Source: Ottowia testudinis (GTDB lineage Bacteria; Pseudomonadota; Gammaproteobacteria; Burkholderiales; Burkholderiaceae_C). Taken from it: a stretch of DNA of 64,000 bases. This document shows, piece by piece, positions 33,881-42,615 of the stretch; position 1 is the stretch's first letter; each line of letters opens with the position of its first letter. The position numbers and the translations under genes were made by a program. Location: the NCBI RefSeq assembly GCF_017498525.1, contig NZ_CP071796.1:992001-1056000 (forward strand). Reading direction: 5' to 3'. The notes under the pieces were generated by a model. It did no database searches and had not been told where the DNA came from. It saw only the letters and a program-made list of their open reading frames with translations.

Positions 33881-34858
33881 ATGAAAAAATCGCTCATCGC
33901 CCTGGCCGTTTTGGGCCTGTCTGGCGCTGCCATGGCTCAATCTTCCGTCACGCTGTACGGCGTGGCCGATGCTGGTGTCGGTCGCTTGAAGGTTGGCGTC
34001 AGCGCCGATCCCGCGAAAGTGGGTAACGATGCTTCCGGCAAGACCGAATTTACCAGCGGCAGCCTGATGAACAACGGCACCAGCCGTCTGGGCGTGCGTG
34101 GTACGGAAGACCTGGGTGGCGGCCTGAAGGCTGGCTTCCAGTTCGAAACTGGTCTGGATCTGGACAACGGCGCCGCAGGCACGAAGACCGGCTCAGGTGC
34201 TGACGCCTTCTGGGCGCGCCAAGCCAACGTGTGGCTGGGTGGCAACTGGGGTACCGTCAAACTGGGTCGTCAATTCACGCCCAGCTACCTGACCACCGCC
34301 AGCTACGAGCTGACGGGCGTTGCCAACTACTCGGTGCTGGCCAACACCTACAACTACGCCGGTATCGGTTCGCGTGCCAATAGCGCCTTCGCCTATGTCA
34401 CGCCCAACTTCGGTGGCTTCACTGGCGCGCTCGCCTACGTGACCAAGAACGATCTGGGTCTGTCTAAGGCGGCCTACGACCTGGGCCTGATGTACAGCAA
34501 TGGCCCGATCGGCGCCGGTGTGTCGATCAACAAAGTAGCCAACAGCAAAACCAACTACCAAGCTGGCGCCAAGTACAGCTTCGGCAACTTCGCCGTCGCC
34601 GCCTCCTACACCCAGGCCTCCAACCAGGCCAAGGCGGTTCGTCGCGGTTTTGGCGTCGGCGCCGGCGCCAACTTTGGTGCTTTCTCGGTGACGGTCGATC
34701 TGACCCGCGACATCAAAAACGAGTGGACGGGCAAGAAGTACACCAACGGTGTGGTCGAAGCCAAGTACGCGCTGTCTAAGCGTACTTTTGTGTACGGCGC
34801 CTTCCTGCGCCTGGACAGCACCAACAACTACGGCATCGGCGTTCGTCACAATTTCTGA
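33881..34858 (+). CDS. Omp32-type outer membrane porin, first of a tandem pair
   Basis: Trimeric general porin of 325 residues. Sec signal peptide MKKSLIALAVLGLSGAAMA is followed by the standard betaproteobacterial porin start QSSVTLYGVADAGVG, a 16-strand barrel pattern and terminal aromatic GVRHNF. GGAGA precedes ATG 33881. It is highly similar to the porin at 35264, most of all in the last 45 residues, which differ at few positions. Confidence 0.95.
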   Translation: MKKSLIALAVLGLSGAAMAQSSVTLYGVADAGVGRLKVGVSADPAKVGNDASGKTEFTSGSLMNNGTSRLGVRGTEDLGGGLKAGFQFETGLDLDNGAAGTKTGSGADAFWARQANVWLGGNWGTVKLGRQFTPSYLTTASYELTGVANYSVLANTYNYAGIGSRANSAFAYVTPNFGGFTGALAYVTKNDLGLSKAAYDLGLMYSNGPIGAGVSINKVANSKTNYQAGAKYSFGNFAVAASYTQASNQAKAVRRGFGVGAGANFGAFSVTVDLTRDIKNEWTGKKYTNGVVEAKYALSKRTFVYGAFLRLDSTNNYGIGVRHNF

Positions 34859-35263
34859 TGACCGCATAATCAGGTGAAACGCGCCCGCGCGTGCCATCTG
34901 ATGGAGGTGCGCGGAGCTTCTCTGCTTGAAGAGCTGCTCCGCGCCCTCAAATTTTCCTGGATTCGAATACCCCACCGCTCCCACCGCCGGCATGGCGCCA
35001 TCGGGGGCAAAAGCGGAACCCACGGCGAAATGGCTTGCAGCGGTTCTGTCTCATGATTGCAACGGTCGACGATCAATTGTTGCGTGTTCACAACGCAAGC
35101 TCCGCAGCCTGCCTGTTCAGTCACCGAATTCTTTGCAAGTTGAGTGCACCTCTGGTGCAATAGCGTCAGCTTCCCGCTAGGGGAGGTTGGCCCGGGGGAC
35201 CGGCGGGAATCGCAGACGGACCCTTCGCACCGGCGCCCTATGTTTAACCTTGGAGAACTTGCA
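34859..35263. other. 405-base spacer between the two porin genes
   Basis: It contains no gene. A strong hairpin (GCGCGGAGC / GCTCCGCGC, 34908-34945) can end the first porin transcript, although it has no real T-run. The promoter at 35133 serves the second porin, leaving an untranslated leader of about 95 bases. Confidence 0.6.
35133..35161 (+). promoter_or_regulatory. Sigma-70-like promoter of the second porin
   Basis: TTGCAA and TGCAAT are separated by exactly 17 bases, about 100 bases upstream of the porin ATG. The spacer ends in TGCACCTCTGGTGCA, a small palindrome overlapping the -10 box that could be an operator. Confidence 0.5.
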
Positions 35264-36202
35264 ATGAAAAAATCTCTGATCGCCCTGGCCGTGCTGGGTG
35301 CTTCCGGTGTCGCGATGGCCCAATCTTCCGTGACGCTGTACGGCGTGGCTGATGCTGGTGTTGGTAAAGTCAAGTACGGTGCCCCAGCTGGCAACGATGC
35401 CAATGGCAAGAATCAATTCATCGCCAACAGCACCATGAACAACGGCAACAGCCGTGTTGGCGTGCGTGGTGTTGAGGATCTGGGTGGCGGCCTCAAGGCT
35501 GGTTTCAACTTCGAAACCGGATTGGATCTGGACAACGGCAATGCTGACGCAGTGTTCTGGCAGCGCAATGCCAACATGTGGCTCGGTGGCAACTGGGGTA
35601 CCGTTAAGCTGGGCCGCACGCTGAACCCGACGTTCTACGGCATCGCCGCTTGGGAATTGACCGGAACCGCTAACTATTCGGTGGTTGCTAACACCTACAG
35701 CTTCGCTGGTGCAGGCCCGCGTAACAACAGCCAGCTGAGCTACAAGACGCCTGACATGGGTGGCTTCTCTGCTGAAGTGGGCTACATTCTGAAGTCTGAC
35801 AACGCCGACCGCGCCAAGTGGGACTTGAACCTGATCTACGCAAATGGCCCGATCGGCGTCGGTCTGTCTGCCAACAAGACCAAGGGCATCAACACCAACT
35901 ACTCCCTGGGTGCCAAGTACAGCTTCAGCAACTTCGCTCTGGCTGCTTCTTACACCAACGCCAACAACGCGGCCAATCTGCGTCGTCGTGGCTTTGGCAT
36001 CGGCGGTTCTGCCACTTTCGGTGCGTTCGCTCTGACGGTGGACCTGACCCGCGACACCAAGAACGAGTGGACGGGCAAGAAGTACACCAACGGTGTGGTG
36101 GAAGGCAAGTACGCGCTGTCCAAGCGCACCTTCGTCTACGGCGCCTTCCTGCGCCTGGATGGCACCAACAACTACGGCATCGGCGTGCGTCACAACTTCT
36201 GA
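35264..36202 (+). CDS. Omp32-type outer membrane porin, second of a tandem pair
   Basis: Porin of 312 residues with signal peptide MKKSLIALAVLGASGVAMA and mature start QSSVTLYGVADAGVG. Compared with the upstream porin it has small deletions in external loops (for example around residue 30 and before the DAVFWQRN segment), while barrel strands and the C-terminal EWTGKKYTNGVVE region are conserved. TTGGAGAACTTGCA before the ATG repeats the upstream gene's leader. It probably arose by tandem duplication, with different pore selectivity or regulation. Confidence 0.95.
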   Translation: MKKSLIALAVLGASGVAMAQSSVTLYGVADAGVGKVKYGAPAGNDANGKNQFIANSTMNNGNSRVGVRGVEDLGGGLKAGFNFETGLDLDNGNADAVFWQRNANMWLGGNWGTVKLGRTLNPTFYGIAAWELTGTANYSVVANTYSFAGAGPRNNSQLSYKTPDMGGFSAEVGYILKSDNADRAKWDLNLIYANGPIGVGLSANKTKGINTNYSLGAKYSFSNFALAASYTNANNAANLRRRGFGIGGSATFGAFALTVDLTRDTKNEWTGKKYTNGVVEGKYALSKRTFVYGAFLRLDGTNNYGIGVRHNF

Positions 36203-36237
36203 TGACGGCGATTGCTCTTCGGAGCAATCGATCGATG

Positions 36238-36268
36238 CAAAAAGCCGCCTTCGGGCGGCTTTTTTTTG
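36238..36268 (+). terminator. Intrinsic terminator after the porin pair
   Basis: AAAAAGCCGCC, TTCG loop and GGCGGCTTTTTTTT: a textbook hairpin with an eight-T run 36 bases after the porin stop. Confidence 0.9.
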
Positions 36269-36412
36269 GCCAAAAATGACCTGATGCGAAGCGTCAATGC
36301 GGGTCATGGGCGCGCGTGCATGCGGCGCCTTATCAGCGCTGTGCGCGTAATACCCTAGAAGCATGCCCGCGCCGCTCTGCTAGCATCCCTCTTCGCTATC
36401 TTTTTTAAACCA

Positions 36413-37393
36413 ATGGGCGCTTTCATCCTTCGCCGCCTGCTGCAGGCCATCATCGTGATGGTCTCGGTGGCCTTCATTGCTTTCTTGCTGTTTCAGTATG
36501 TGGGCGATCCCGTGGTGTTTTTGCTCGGGCAGGACGCGACGCCGGAGCAGATCCGCCAGTTGCGCGCCGATCTGGGGCTGGATCAGCCTTTCTTCGTGCA
36601 GTTTTGGCACTTTCTGGTCAATGCCGCGCAGGGCGAATTCGGTCTTAGCCTGCGCCAGGGTGCCAAGGTCTCGCGCTTGCTGGGCGAGCGCTTTCCGGCC
36701 ACCTTCGAGCTGGCGCTGGTGGCCGCGGTGCTGGCGTTGGTGGTCGGCATTCCGATGGGTGTCTACGCAGCGCTCAAGCGCGGCAGCTTTCTGAGCCAGG
36801 TGTTCATGACGGTGTCGCTGCTCGGCGTGTCGCTGCCCACCTTCCTGATCGGTATCTTGCTGATCCTGATCTTCTCGGTCTGGCTGGGCTGGTTGCCCAG
36901 CTTTGGCCGTGGCGAAACGGTGAACCTCGGCTGGTGGAGCTCGGGCCTGTTCACCGTCGACGGCTGGCTGCACATGATCCTGCCGGCCATCACGCTGGCG
37001 ATCTTTCAGCTCACGCTCATCATGCGGCTGGTGCGCGCCGAGATGCTCGAAGTGCTGCGCACCGACTACATCAAGTTCGCGCGCGCGCGGGGTCTTTCCG
37101 ACCGTGCGATCTACTTTGGTCACGCGCTCAAGAACACGCTGGTGCCCGTGATGACCATCACCGGTCTGCAGCTGGGTGGCCTGATCGCGTTTGCCATCAT
37201 CACGGAGACCGTGTTCCAGTGGCCCGGCATGGGCCTGCTGTTCATCCAAGCCGTGACCTTTGCCGACGTGCCGGTGATGGCGGCCTATCTGTGTTTGATC
37301 GCGCTGATCTTCGTCGTCATCAACCTGATCGTCGACATGCTCTATGTCGTGGTCGATCCGCGTCTGCGCGTGTCCAGCGCCGGCGGCCATTGA
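36413..37393 (+). CDS. Peptide ABC transporter permease (DppB/OppB type)
   Basis: Inner-membrane permease of 326 residues with about six membrane segments and the binding-protein-dependent transport motif EVLRTDYIKFARARGLSDRAI. The first loop (QLRADLGLDQPFFVQFWHFL) is typical of the DppB/OppB/GsiC group. It is first of five transporter genes, and its neighbours supply the binding protein, second permease and two ATPases. The substrate (dipeptides, oligopeptides, glutathione or nickel) is not determined. Confidence 0.93.
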   Translation: MGAFILRRLLQAIIVMVSVAFIAFLLFQYVGDPVVFLLGQDATPEQIRQLRADLGLDQPFFVQFWHFLVNAAQGEFGLSLRQGAKVSRLLGERFPATFELALVAAVLALVVGIPMGVYAALKRGSFLSQVFMTVSLLGVSLPTFLIGILLILIFSVWLGWLPSFGRGETVNLGWWSSGLFTVDGWLHMILPAITLAIFQLTLIMRLVRAEMLEVLRTDYIKFARARGLSDRAIYFGHALKNTLVPVMTITGLQLGGLIAFAIITETVFQWPGMGLLFIQAVTFADVPVMAAYLCLIALIFVVINLIVDMLYVVVDPRLRVSSAGGH

Positions 37394-37440
37394 ACACGCT
37401 TTGCTTTCGTCATTGACTTGTTTTTCCGGGGGGATTGTTC

Positions 37441-39024
37441 ATGTTCTCAGATCAAAAAATGCGTCTGGCGTTGATGGGCAGCGCGCTGGCGGCCATGGTT
37501 TCAGTGGCGTCGGCGCAGACCGTTCGCATTGCCAACCAGGGCGATGCCTTGTCGCTCGACCCGCATTCGCTCAACGAGACGCTGCAGTTGAGCGTCAACG
37601 CCAACGTCTATGAATCGCTGGCGGGGCGCGACAAGAAGATGAACATCGCGCCGCTGCTGGCGACATCCTGGAAGCAGACCTCGCCCACCGTGTGGCGCTT
37701 TGACCTGCGCAAGAACGTCAAATTTCACGACGGCACCCCGTTCACCGCCGATGATGTGGTGTTCAGCTTTGCACGCGCGGCCGGCGAGGGCTCCGACATG
37801 AAGGCGCACTTGGCGGAAGTCAAGGAAGTGCGCAAGGTGGACGACCACACCATCGACATCGAAACCCGCGCGCCGCTGCCCATCCTGCCGGCGGTGATTT
37901 CCAGCACCGCCATCATGAGCAAGAAATGGTGCGAGGAGAACCAGGCCGTGCGCCCGGTCGACAAGCGCAAGGGCATCGAGAACACCGCTTCGTTTAAGGC
38001 CAACGGCACCGGGCCGTTCCGCGTGCGCGAGCGCCAGCCCAACGTGCGCACCACCTTCACGCGCAACCCGCAGTACTGGGGAAAGATCGATGGCAACGTG
38101 CAGGAGGTGATCTTCACCCCCATCGCCAGCCCTTCGACCCGCGTCGCGGCGCTTGCTTCGGGTCAGGTGGACATCATGGAGCCGGTGCCCGTGCAGGACG
38201 TGGCGCGGCTCAACAGCGGCAACACCCGCGTCATCACAGGGCCTGAGCTGCGCACCATCTTCCTCGGCATGGACCAGAAACGCGACGAGCTGCTGTTCTC
38301 CAGTGTCAAAGGCAAGAACCCGTTCAAGGACAAGCGGGTGCGCCAAGCGTTCTACCAGGCGATCGACATCGACGGCATTCGCAAGACCATCATGCGCGAT
38401 GCGTCGCGGCCCACGGCCTTGATGGTGGGCCCCGGCGTGAACGGGTGGAACGCCGAGCAGGACAAGCGCCTGCCCTACGACGTGGAAGGCGCGAAAAAGC
38501 TGATGGCGGACGCGGGCTACCCCAGTGGCTTTGAGGTGACCATGAACTGCCCCACGGACCGTTACATGAACGATGGGCAGATCTGCCAAGCGGTGGCCGC
38601 CAACCTGTCGAAGATCGGCGTCAAGGTCAACCTGCAGGCCGAAACCAAGGGCACCTACTTCCCGCGCGTTCTGCGGCGCGATACCAGCTTCTACATGCTC
38701 GGCTGGGCGCCCACCAGTTACGACGCGCACAACGTGCTGAGCTCGCTCACCGCGTGCGCGGACGACAAGGGCAATGGTCAGTTCAACCTGGGTTCCTACT
38801 GCAACCCCAAGCTTGACGAGGTGATCAAGAAGATTCAGGTCGAAACCGACCAACCCAAGCGCGATGCGCTGATCAGGGAAGCTTTTCAGATCCACATGGA
38901 CGACATCGGCCACTTGCCGCTGCACCAGCAGTCGCTGGCCTGGGGCGTCAGCCGCAAGGTGGACTTGGTGCAGCTGGCCGACAACTTCATGTTCTTCAAG
39001 TGGATTACCGTCAAGAACAAGTGA
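37441..39024 (+). CDS. Extracellular solute-binding protein, family 5 (peptide binding)
   Basis: Periplasmic receptor of 527 residues. ATG 37441 follows GGGGGGAT; ATG 37459 is an alternative closer to the signal peptide (MRLALMGSALAAMVSVASA). Family 5 features: SLDPHSLNE, WRFDLRKNVKFHDGTPFTADDVVFS in pieces around residues 75-100, and VRQAFYQAIDID. It lies between the two permease genes rather than ahead of them. Confidence 0.93.
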   Translation: MFSDQKMRLALMGSALAAMVSVASAQTVRIANQGDALSLDPHSLNETLQLSVNANVYESLAGRDKKMNIAPLLATSWKQTSPTVWRFDLRKNVKFHDGTPFTADDVVFSFARAAGEGSDMKAHLAEVKEVRKVDDHTIDIETRAPLPILPAVISSTAIMSKKWCEENQAVRPVDKRKGIENTASFKANGTGPFRVRERQPNVRTTFTRNPQYWGKIDGNVQEVIFTPIASPSTRVAALASGQVDIMEPVPVQDVARLNSGNTRVITGPELRTIFLGMDQKRDELLFSSVKGKNPFKDKRVRQAFYQAIDIDGIRKTIMRDASRPTALMVGPGVNGWNAEQDKRLPYDVEGAKKLMADAGYPSGFEVTMNCPTDRYMNDGQICQAVAANLSKIGVKVNLQAETKGTYFPRVLRRDTSFYMLGWAPTSYDAHNVLSSLTACADDKGNGQFNLGSYCNPKLDEVIKKIQVETDQPKRDALIREAFQIHMDDIGHLPLHQQSLAWGVSRKVDLVQLADNFMFFKWITVKNK

Positions 39025-39067
39025 CGGCACACTGACCGGTGTTGGGGCTTGAGGATAAAAACGCGCC

Positions 39068-39106
39068 CTTGCGCTTGCCAGGCAAGCGCAAGCAGCTATT
39101 AATTTA
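39068..39106 (+). repeat. Dispersed repeat family 1, before the second permease
   Basis: A near-perfect copy: GCGCTTGCCAGGCAAGCGC then AAGCAGCTATT. It ends 14 bases before the permease ATG, where it could mask or form part of the ribosome-binding region. Confidence 0.75.
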
Positions 39107-39119
39107 TGAGTATTGACGC

Positions 39120-40031
39120 ATGAGCAGTCTGGTATCCCGCTGGTGGGACAGCGATGTCGGTTACAGCTTTCGCAACTCGCCCACGGCCATCATCGCGGCG
39201 GTGATTGCCCTGGTCTGCGTGGTCTGCGCGGTGTTTGCCCACTGGGTGGCGCCGCACAATCCGCTGGACCTGACGACGCTGGAGCTGAGCGACGCGCGCC
39301 TGCCGCCTGCGTGGTCGGAAGGCGGCAGCCGCAAATACCTGCTGGGCACCGACGATCAAGGACGCGACATCCTCTCGGCGCTGATCTACGGCGCGCGCAT
39401 CTCGCTGGTGGTGGGCGTGGCCTCGGTCATCATCTCTGTGCTGGTCGGCGTGGCGCTGGGGCTCATCGCGGGCTTCAAGGGCGGCTGGATCGATTCGTTC
39501 CTGATGCGCGTGTGCGACGTGATGCTGTCGTTTCCCGCCATCCTGATCGCGCTGCTGATCGCCGGCGTGGGGCGGGCATTGTTCCCGAATGCCAATGAAT
39601 CGCTGGCATTCGGCGTGCTGATCATCGCCATCTCGCTCACCGGCTGGGTGCAGTATGCGCGCACGGTGCGCGGCAGCACCATGGTCGAGCGCGGCAAGGA
39701 ATACGTGCAGGCCGCGCGCGTCACCGGCGTCTCCAACTGGCGCATCATGGTCAAGCACGTGCTGCCCAACGTGCTGGGGCCGGTGATGGTGCTGGCGACC
39801 ATTCAGGTGGCTACGGCCATCATCACCGAGGCGACGCTTTCGTTTCTGGGCGTTGGTGTGCCGCCGACATCGCCCTCGCTCGGCACGCTGATCCGCGTCG
39901 GCAACGATTACCTGTTCTCGGGCGAGTGGTGGATCACGATTTTTCCGGGCGTCATGCTGGTGCTGATCGCCCTCAGTGTGAACCTGCTGGGCGACTGGCT
40001 GCGCGATGCTCTGAACCCGAGGTTGCGGTGA
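39120..40031 (+). CDS. Peptide ABC transporter permease (DppC/OppC type)
   Basis: Permease of 303 residues with an N-terminal OppC-N region (LGTDDQGRDILSALIYGARISL) and the coupling motif GKEYVQAARVTGVSNWRIMVKH. About six membrane helices. It pairs with the permease at 36413. No strong ribosome site precedes the ATG because repeat sequence fills that position. Confidence 0.93.
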   Translation: MSSLVSRWWDSDVGYSFRNSPTAIIAAVIALVCVVCAVFAHWVAPHNPLDLTTLELSDARLPPAWSEGGSRKYLLGTDDQGRDILSALIYGARISLVVGVASVIISVLVGVALGLIAGFKGGWIDSFLMRVCDVMLSFPAILIALLIAGVGRALFPNANESLAFGVLIIAISLTGWVQYARTVRGSTMVERGKEYVQAARVTGVSNWRIMVKHVLPNVLGPVMVLATIQVATAIITEATLSFLGVGVPPTSPSLGTLIRVGNDYLFSGEWWITIFPGVMLVLIALSVNLLGDWLRDALNPRLR

Positions 40032-40051
40032 TGCAGGCCATGGCCTTTTGT

Positions 40052-40218
40052 TCCGGCGTAGGTTGGGGTAAGCGCAGCGCACCCCAACAGGGGCGGTTAT
40101 TGGTGAGGCGCCGAGTGTTGGGGTTCGCTGCGCTCACCGTCAACCTACACGCTGGTATTCATGCGTTTTGCACCTGATGCCTTATCCATCAAGCGCGAGC
40201 AGCTATTCAATTTGTAGT
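40052..40218. repeat. Family 5 inverted repeat plus a family 1 copy before the first ATPase
   Basis: 40052-40147: GTAGGTTGGGGTAAGCGCAG, CACCCCAACAGG and the inverse GTTGGGGTTCGCTGCGC, TCAACCTAC. 40190-40218: CAAGCGCGAGCAGCTATTC with AATTTGTAG. A partial family 5 copy lies at 42404, so the two ATPase genes are bracketed by these elements. Confidence 0.7.
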
Positions 40219-40232
40219 TTCCAACAGAGCCC

Positions 40233-41213
40233 ATGCCGCTTCTGCAAGTCAAGAACCTGATCGTTGAATTCCCCAGCCGGCGCGGCAATCTGCGTGCGCT
40301 GGACGACATTTCATTCGACATCGCGCCGGGCGAAATCCTAGGCGTGGTGGGCGAATCGGGCGCGGGCAAATCGCTCACGGGCGCGTCCATCATCGGCCTG
40401 CTGGAGCCACCTGGCCGCGTGGCGGGCGGCCAGATTCTGCTGGAGGGCCAGCGCATCGACCACCTGCCGCACGAGCAGATGCGCCACATTCGCGGCCGCA
40501 AGATCGGCGCCATTTTTCAAGACCCGCTGACCTCGCTCAACCCGCTGTATTCGGTCGGGCGGCAGCTGATCGAGACGATCCAGACGCATTTGCCGATGAG
40601 CGCCGATGCCGCGCGCCGCCGCGCCATCGATCTGCTGAAAGACACCGGCATCCCGGCGGCCGAGCAGCGCATCGACCATTACCCGCACCAGTTCAGCGGC
40701 GGCATGCGCCAGCGCGTGGTGATTGCGCTGGCGTTGGCGGCCGAGCCCAAGCTGATCGTGGCCGACGAGCCGACCACCGCGCTCGACGTGTCGATCCAGG
40801 CGCAAATCATCAGCCTGCTGAAAAAAGTGTGCCGCGAGCGCGGCGCGGCGGTGATGCTGATCACGCACGACATGGGCGTGATCGCCGAAACTTGCGACCG
40901 CGTGGCGGTGATGTACGCCGGCCGCATCGCCGAAATCGGGCCGGTGCACGAGGTCATCAACCACCCCGCGCACCCGTACACGGCGGGGCTGATGGCGGCC
41001 ATTCCCGACATGGAGAGCGACCGTGAGCAGCTTTATCAGATCGATGGCGCGATGCCGCGGCTGACCGCGATTCCGCCCGGCTGCGCGTTCCACCCGCGCT
41101 GCGAGCGCGGCTTTGAGGCGCGTTGTCGCGCCGAGCGGCCTGAGCTGATGGCCGCGGGCGCCACGCAAGCCGCGTGCTGGTTTCCGGTGGAGCAGAAGGC
41201 GGTGGCGGCATGA
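40233..41213 (+). CDS. Peptide ABC transporter ATP-binding protein (DppD/OppD type)
   Basis: ATPase of 326 residues: Walker A GESGAGKS, signature QFSGGMRQRV, Walker B LIVADEPTTALD, and the oligopeptide-type C-terminal Cys motif GCAFHPRCERGFEARC, associated in this family with an iron-sulfur cluster. The stop overlaps the next start (ATGA), so both ATPases are co-translated. Confidence 0.94.
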   Translation: MPLLQVKNLIVEFPSRRGNLRALDDISFDIAPGEILGVVGESGAGKSLTGASIIGLLEPPGRVAGGQILLEGQRIDHLPHEQMRHIRGRKIGAIFQDPLTSLNPLYSVGRQLIETIQTHLPMSADAARRRAIDLLKDTGIPAAEQRIDHYPHQFSGGMRQRVVIALALAAEPKLIVADEPTTALDVSIQAQIISLLKKVCRERGAAVMLITHDMGVIAETCDRVAVMYAGRIAEIGPVHEVINHPAHPYTAGLMAAIPDMESDREQLYQIDGAMPRLTAIPPGCAFHPRCERGFEARCRAERPELMAAGATQAACWFPVEQKAVAA

Positions 41214-42334
41214 CGGCGCGCATGAACGGTTTTGGCTCCTTCCCCCGCTGGGGGAAGGTTGGGATGGGGGCTTCGCTGATCGAAGCGGGCGCCGCGGGCC
41301 CCCACCCCAGCCCTCCCCCAGCGGGGGAGGGAGCCGGTCAACCTCTGGTGCGCGCCCACGCCCTGGCCAAGACCTTCGACGTCTCGCCCCCGTTGCTCAA
41401 CCGCCTGCTCGAAGGCAAGCCGCGCCAGCTGCTGCACGCGGTGGACGACGCCACCTTCACCATCATGAAGGGTCAGACGCTGGCGTTGGTGGGCGAATCG
41501 GGCTGCGGTAAAAGCACGGCCGCGCGCTTGCTGGTGGGGCTGTACGCGCCCACGCGCGGCACCTTCCACTTCGACGGCGAGGACGCGCACGCCACCTTCA
41601 AGGCCGGCGGCGAGCGTTCGCGCAAGCTGCGCGAGCGCATCCAGATGATTTTTCAGGACCCCTATGCCAGCCTCAACCCGCGCTGGAAGGTGGGCGACAT
41701 CATTGCCGAGCCGATGCGCGAGCACGCCACGGTGCAAGGCAAGGCGGCGCAGGAGCAGCGCGTGGGCGAGCTGCTGCAATCCGTGGGCCTGGCGCCGGCC
41801 GACATGGTGAAGTACCCGCACCAGTTCTCGGGCGGGCAGCGCCAGCGCATCTCGATCGCGCGTGCGCTGGCCACGCAACCCGAGTTTCTGGTGTGTGACG
41901 AGCCGACCAGCGCGCTCGACGTCAGCGTGCAGGCGCAGGTGCTCAACATCATGAAGAACCTGCAGCGCGAGCGCGGGTTGACGTATCTCTTCATCAGCCA
42001 CAACCTGGCCGTGGTGCGCCACGTGAGCGATCAGGTCGGCGTGATGTACCTTGGCCGCATCGTCGAGCTGGCGCCCAAGCACGCGCTGTTCGACGCGCCG
42101 CGCCACCCGTACACGCGCATGCTGCTGGACGCCATCCCCAAGATGCACGATACCGGCCGCGCACGCACGCCGGTGCAGGGCGAAGTGCCCAACCCGCTGA
42201 ACCCGCCGACCGGCTGCACCTTTCACCCGCGCTGCCCGCACGCCAACGCGCGCTGCTCGGCCGAGCGGCCGGCCATGCTGCACTTGCACGGCATCCAGGT
42301 AGCGTGCCACGCGGTGGAAGAAGGCCGCATCTGA
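41210..42334 (+). CDS. Peptide ABC transporter ATP-binding protein (DppF/OppF type) with repeat-encoded N-terminus
   Basis: ATPase with Walker A GESGCGKS, signature QFSGGQRQRI, Walker B LVCDEPTSALD and Cys motif GCTFHPRCPHANARC. From the coupled ATG 41210 the first 45 or so residues include SFPRWGKVGMGASL and PHPSPPPAGEGA, translated from a family 3 palindrome. From GTG 41348 the protein starts just before the normal family N-terminus (VRAHALAKTFDV). Either the extension is tolerated or translation restarts internally. Confidence 0.92.
   Translation: MTARMNGFGSFPRWGKVGMGASLIEAGAAGPHPSPPPAGEGAGQPLVRAHALAKTFDVSPPLLNRLLEGKPRQLLHAVDDATFTIMKGQTLALVGESGCGKSTAARLLVGLYAPTRGTFHFDGEDAHATFKAGGERSRKLRERIQMIFQDPYASLNPRWKVGDIIAEPMREHATVQGKAAQEQRVGELLQSVGLAPADMVKYPHQFSGGQRQRISIARALATQPEFLVCDEPTSALDVSVQAQVLNIMKNLQRERGLTYLFISHNLAVVRHVSDQVGVMYLGRIVELAPKHALFDAPRHPYTRMLLDAIPKMHDTGRARTPVQGEVPNPLNPPTGCTFHPRCPHANARCSAERPAMLHLHGIQVACHAVEEGRI
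41238..41336. repeat. Family 3 palindrome within the dppF-type coding sequence
   Basis: CTTCCCCCGCTGGGGGAAGG near the left and CCCTCCCCCAGCGGGGGAGG at the right are inverted copies. TTGGGATGGGGGC and GCCCCCACCCCAG extend the pairing, and the centre has TTCGCTGATCGAAGCGGG. The frame is kept through all 99 bases. Confidence 0.85.
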
Positions 42335-42339
42335 CGTTT

Positions 42340-42395
42340 GCTACTGTTTTTGTAGCTTCTAGCGCTTGATGGTCAAGCGCCAGGGCCCGTTTTGA
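42340..42395 (-). repeat. Dispersed repeat family 1, after the transporter operon
   Basis: GTAGCTTCTAGCGCTTGATG followed by GTCAAGCGCCAGGGC, six bases after the ATPase stop. Confidence 0.65.
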
Positions 42396-42403
42396 GCATG
42401 AGC

Positions 42404-42560
42404 GCGTAGGTTGGTGTGAGGCACGAACCCCAATAAGCGGCGGCTCATGACGCCCGCACCGTGTTGGGGTGCGCTGCGCTTACCCGCAACCTGCGGCGAT
42501 ACGACAGCCCATGGCCCGCATCACCGCAAACTCTGGTTCAGCGCGTTGGAGTGAGGCACG
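42404..42560. repeat. Family 5 repeat, composite copy
   Basis: GCGTAGGTTGGTGTGAGGCA, CGAACCCCAATAAGCGGCGG and GTGTTGGGGTGCGCTGCGC, TTACCCGCAACCT resemble 40052-40147. A second GGAGTGAGGCACGAACCC at 42547 repeats the first part. There is no gene between the ATPase stop and transaldolase. Confidence 0.6.
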
Positions 42561-42615
42561 AACCCGAACAAACTGAAAAAGTCGCCTACGCGCGCCGCGG
42601 GGATAATCCGTGCCC

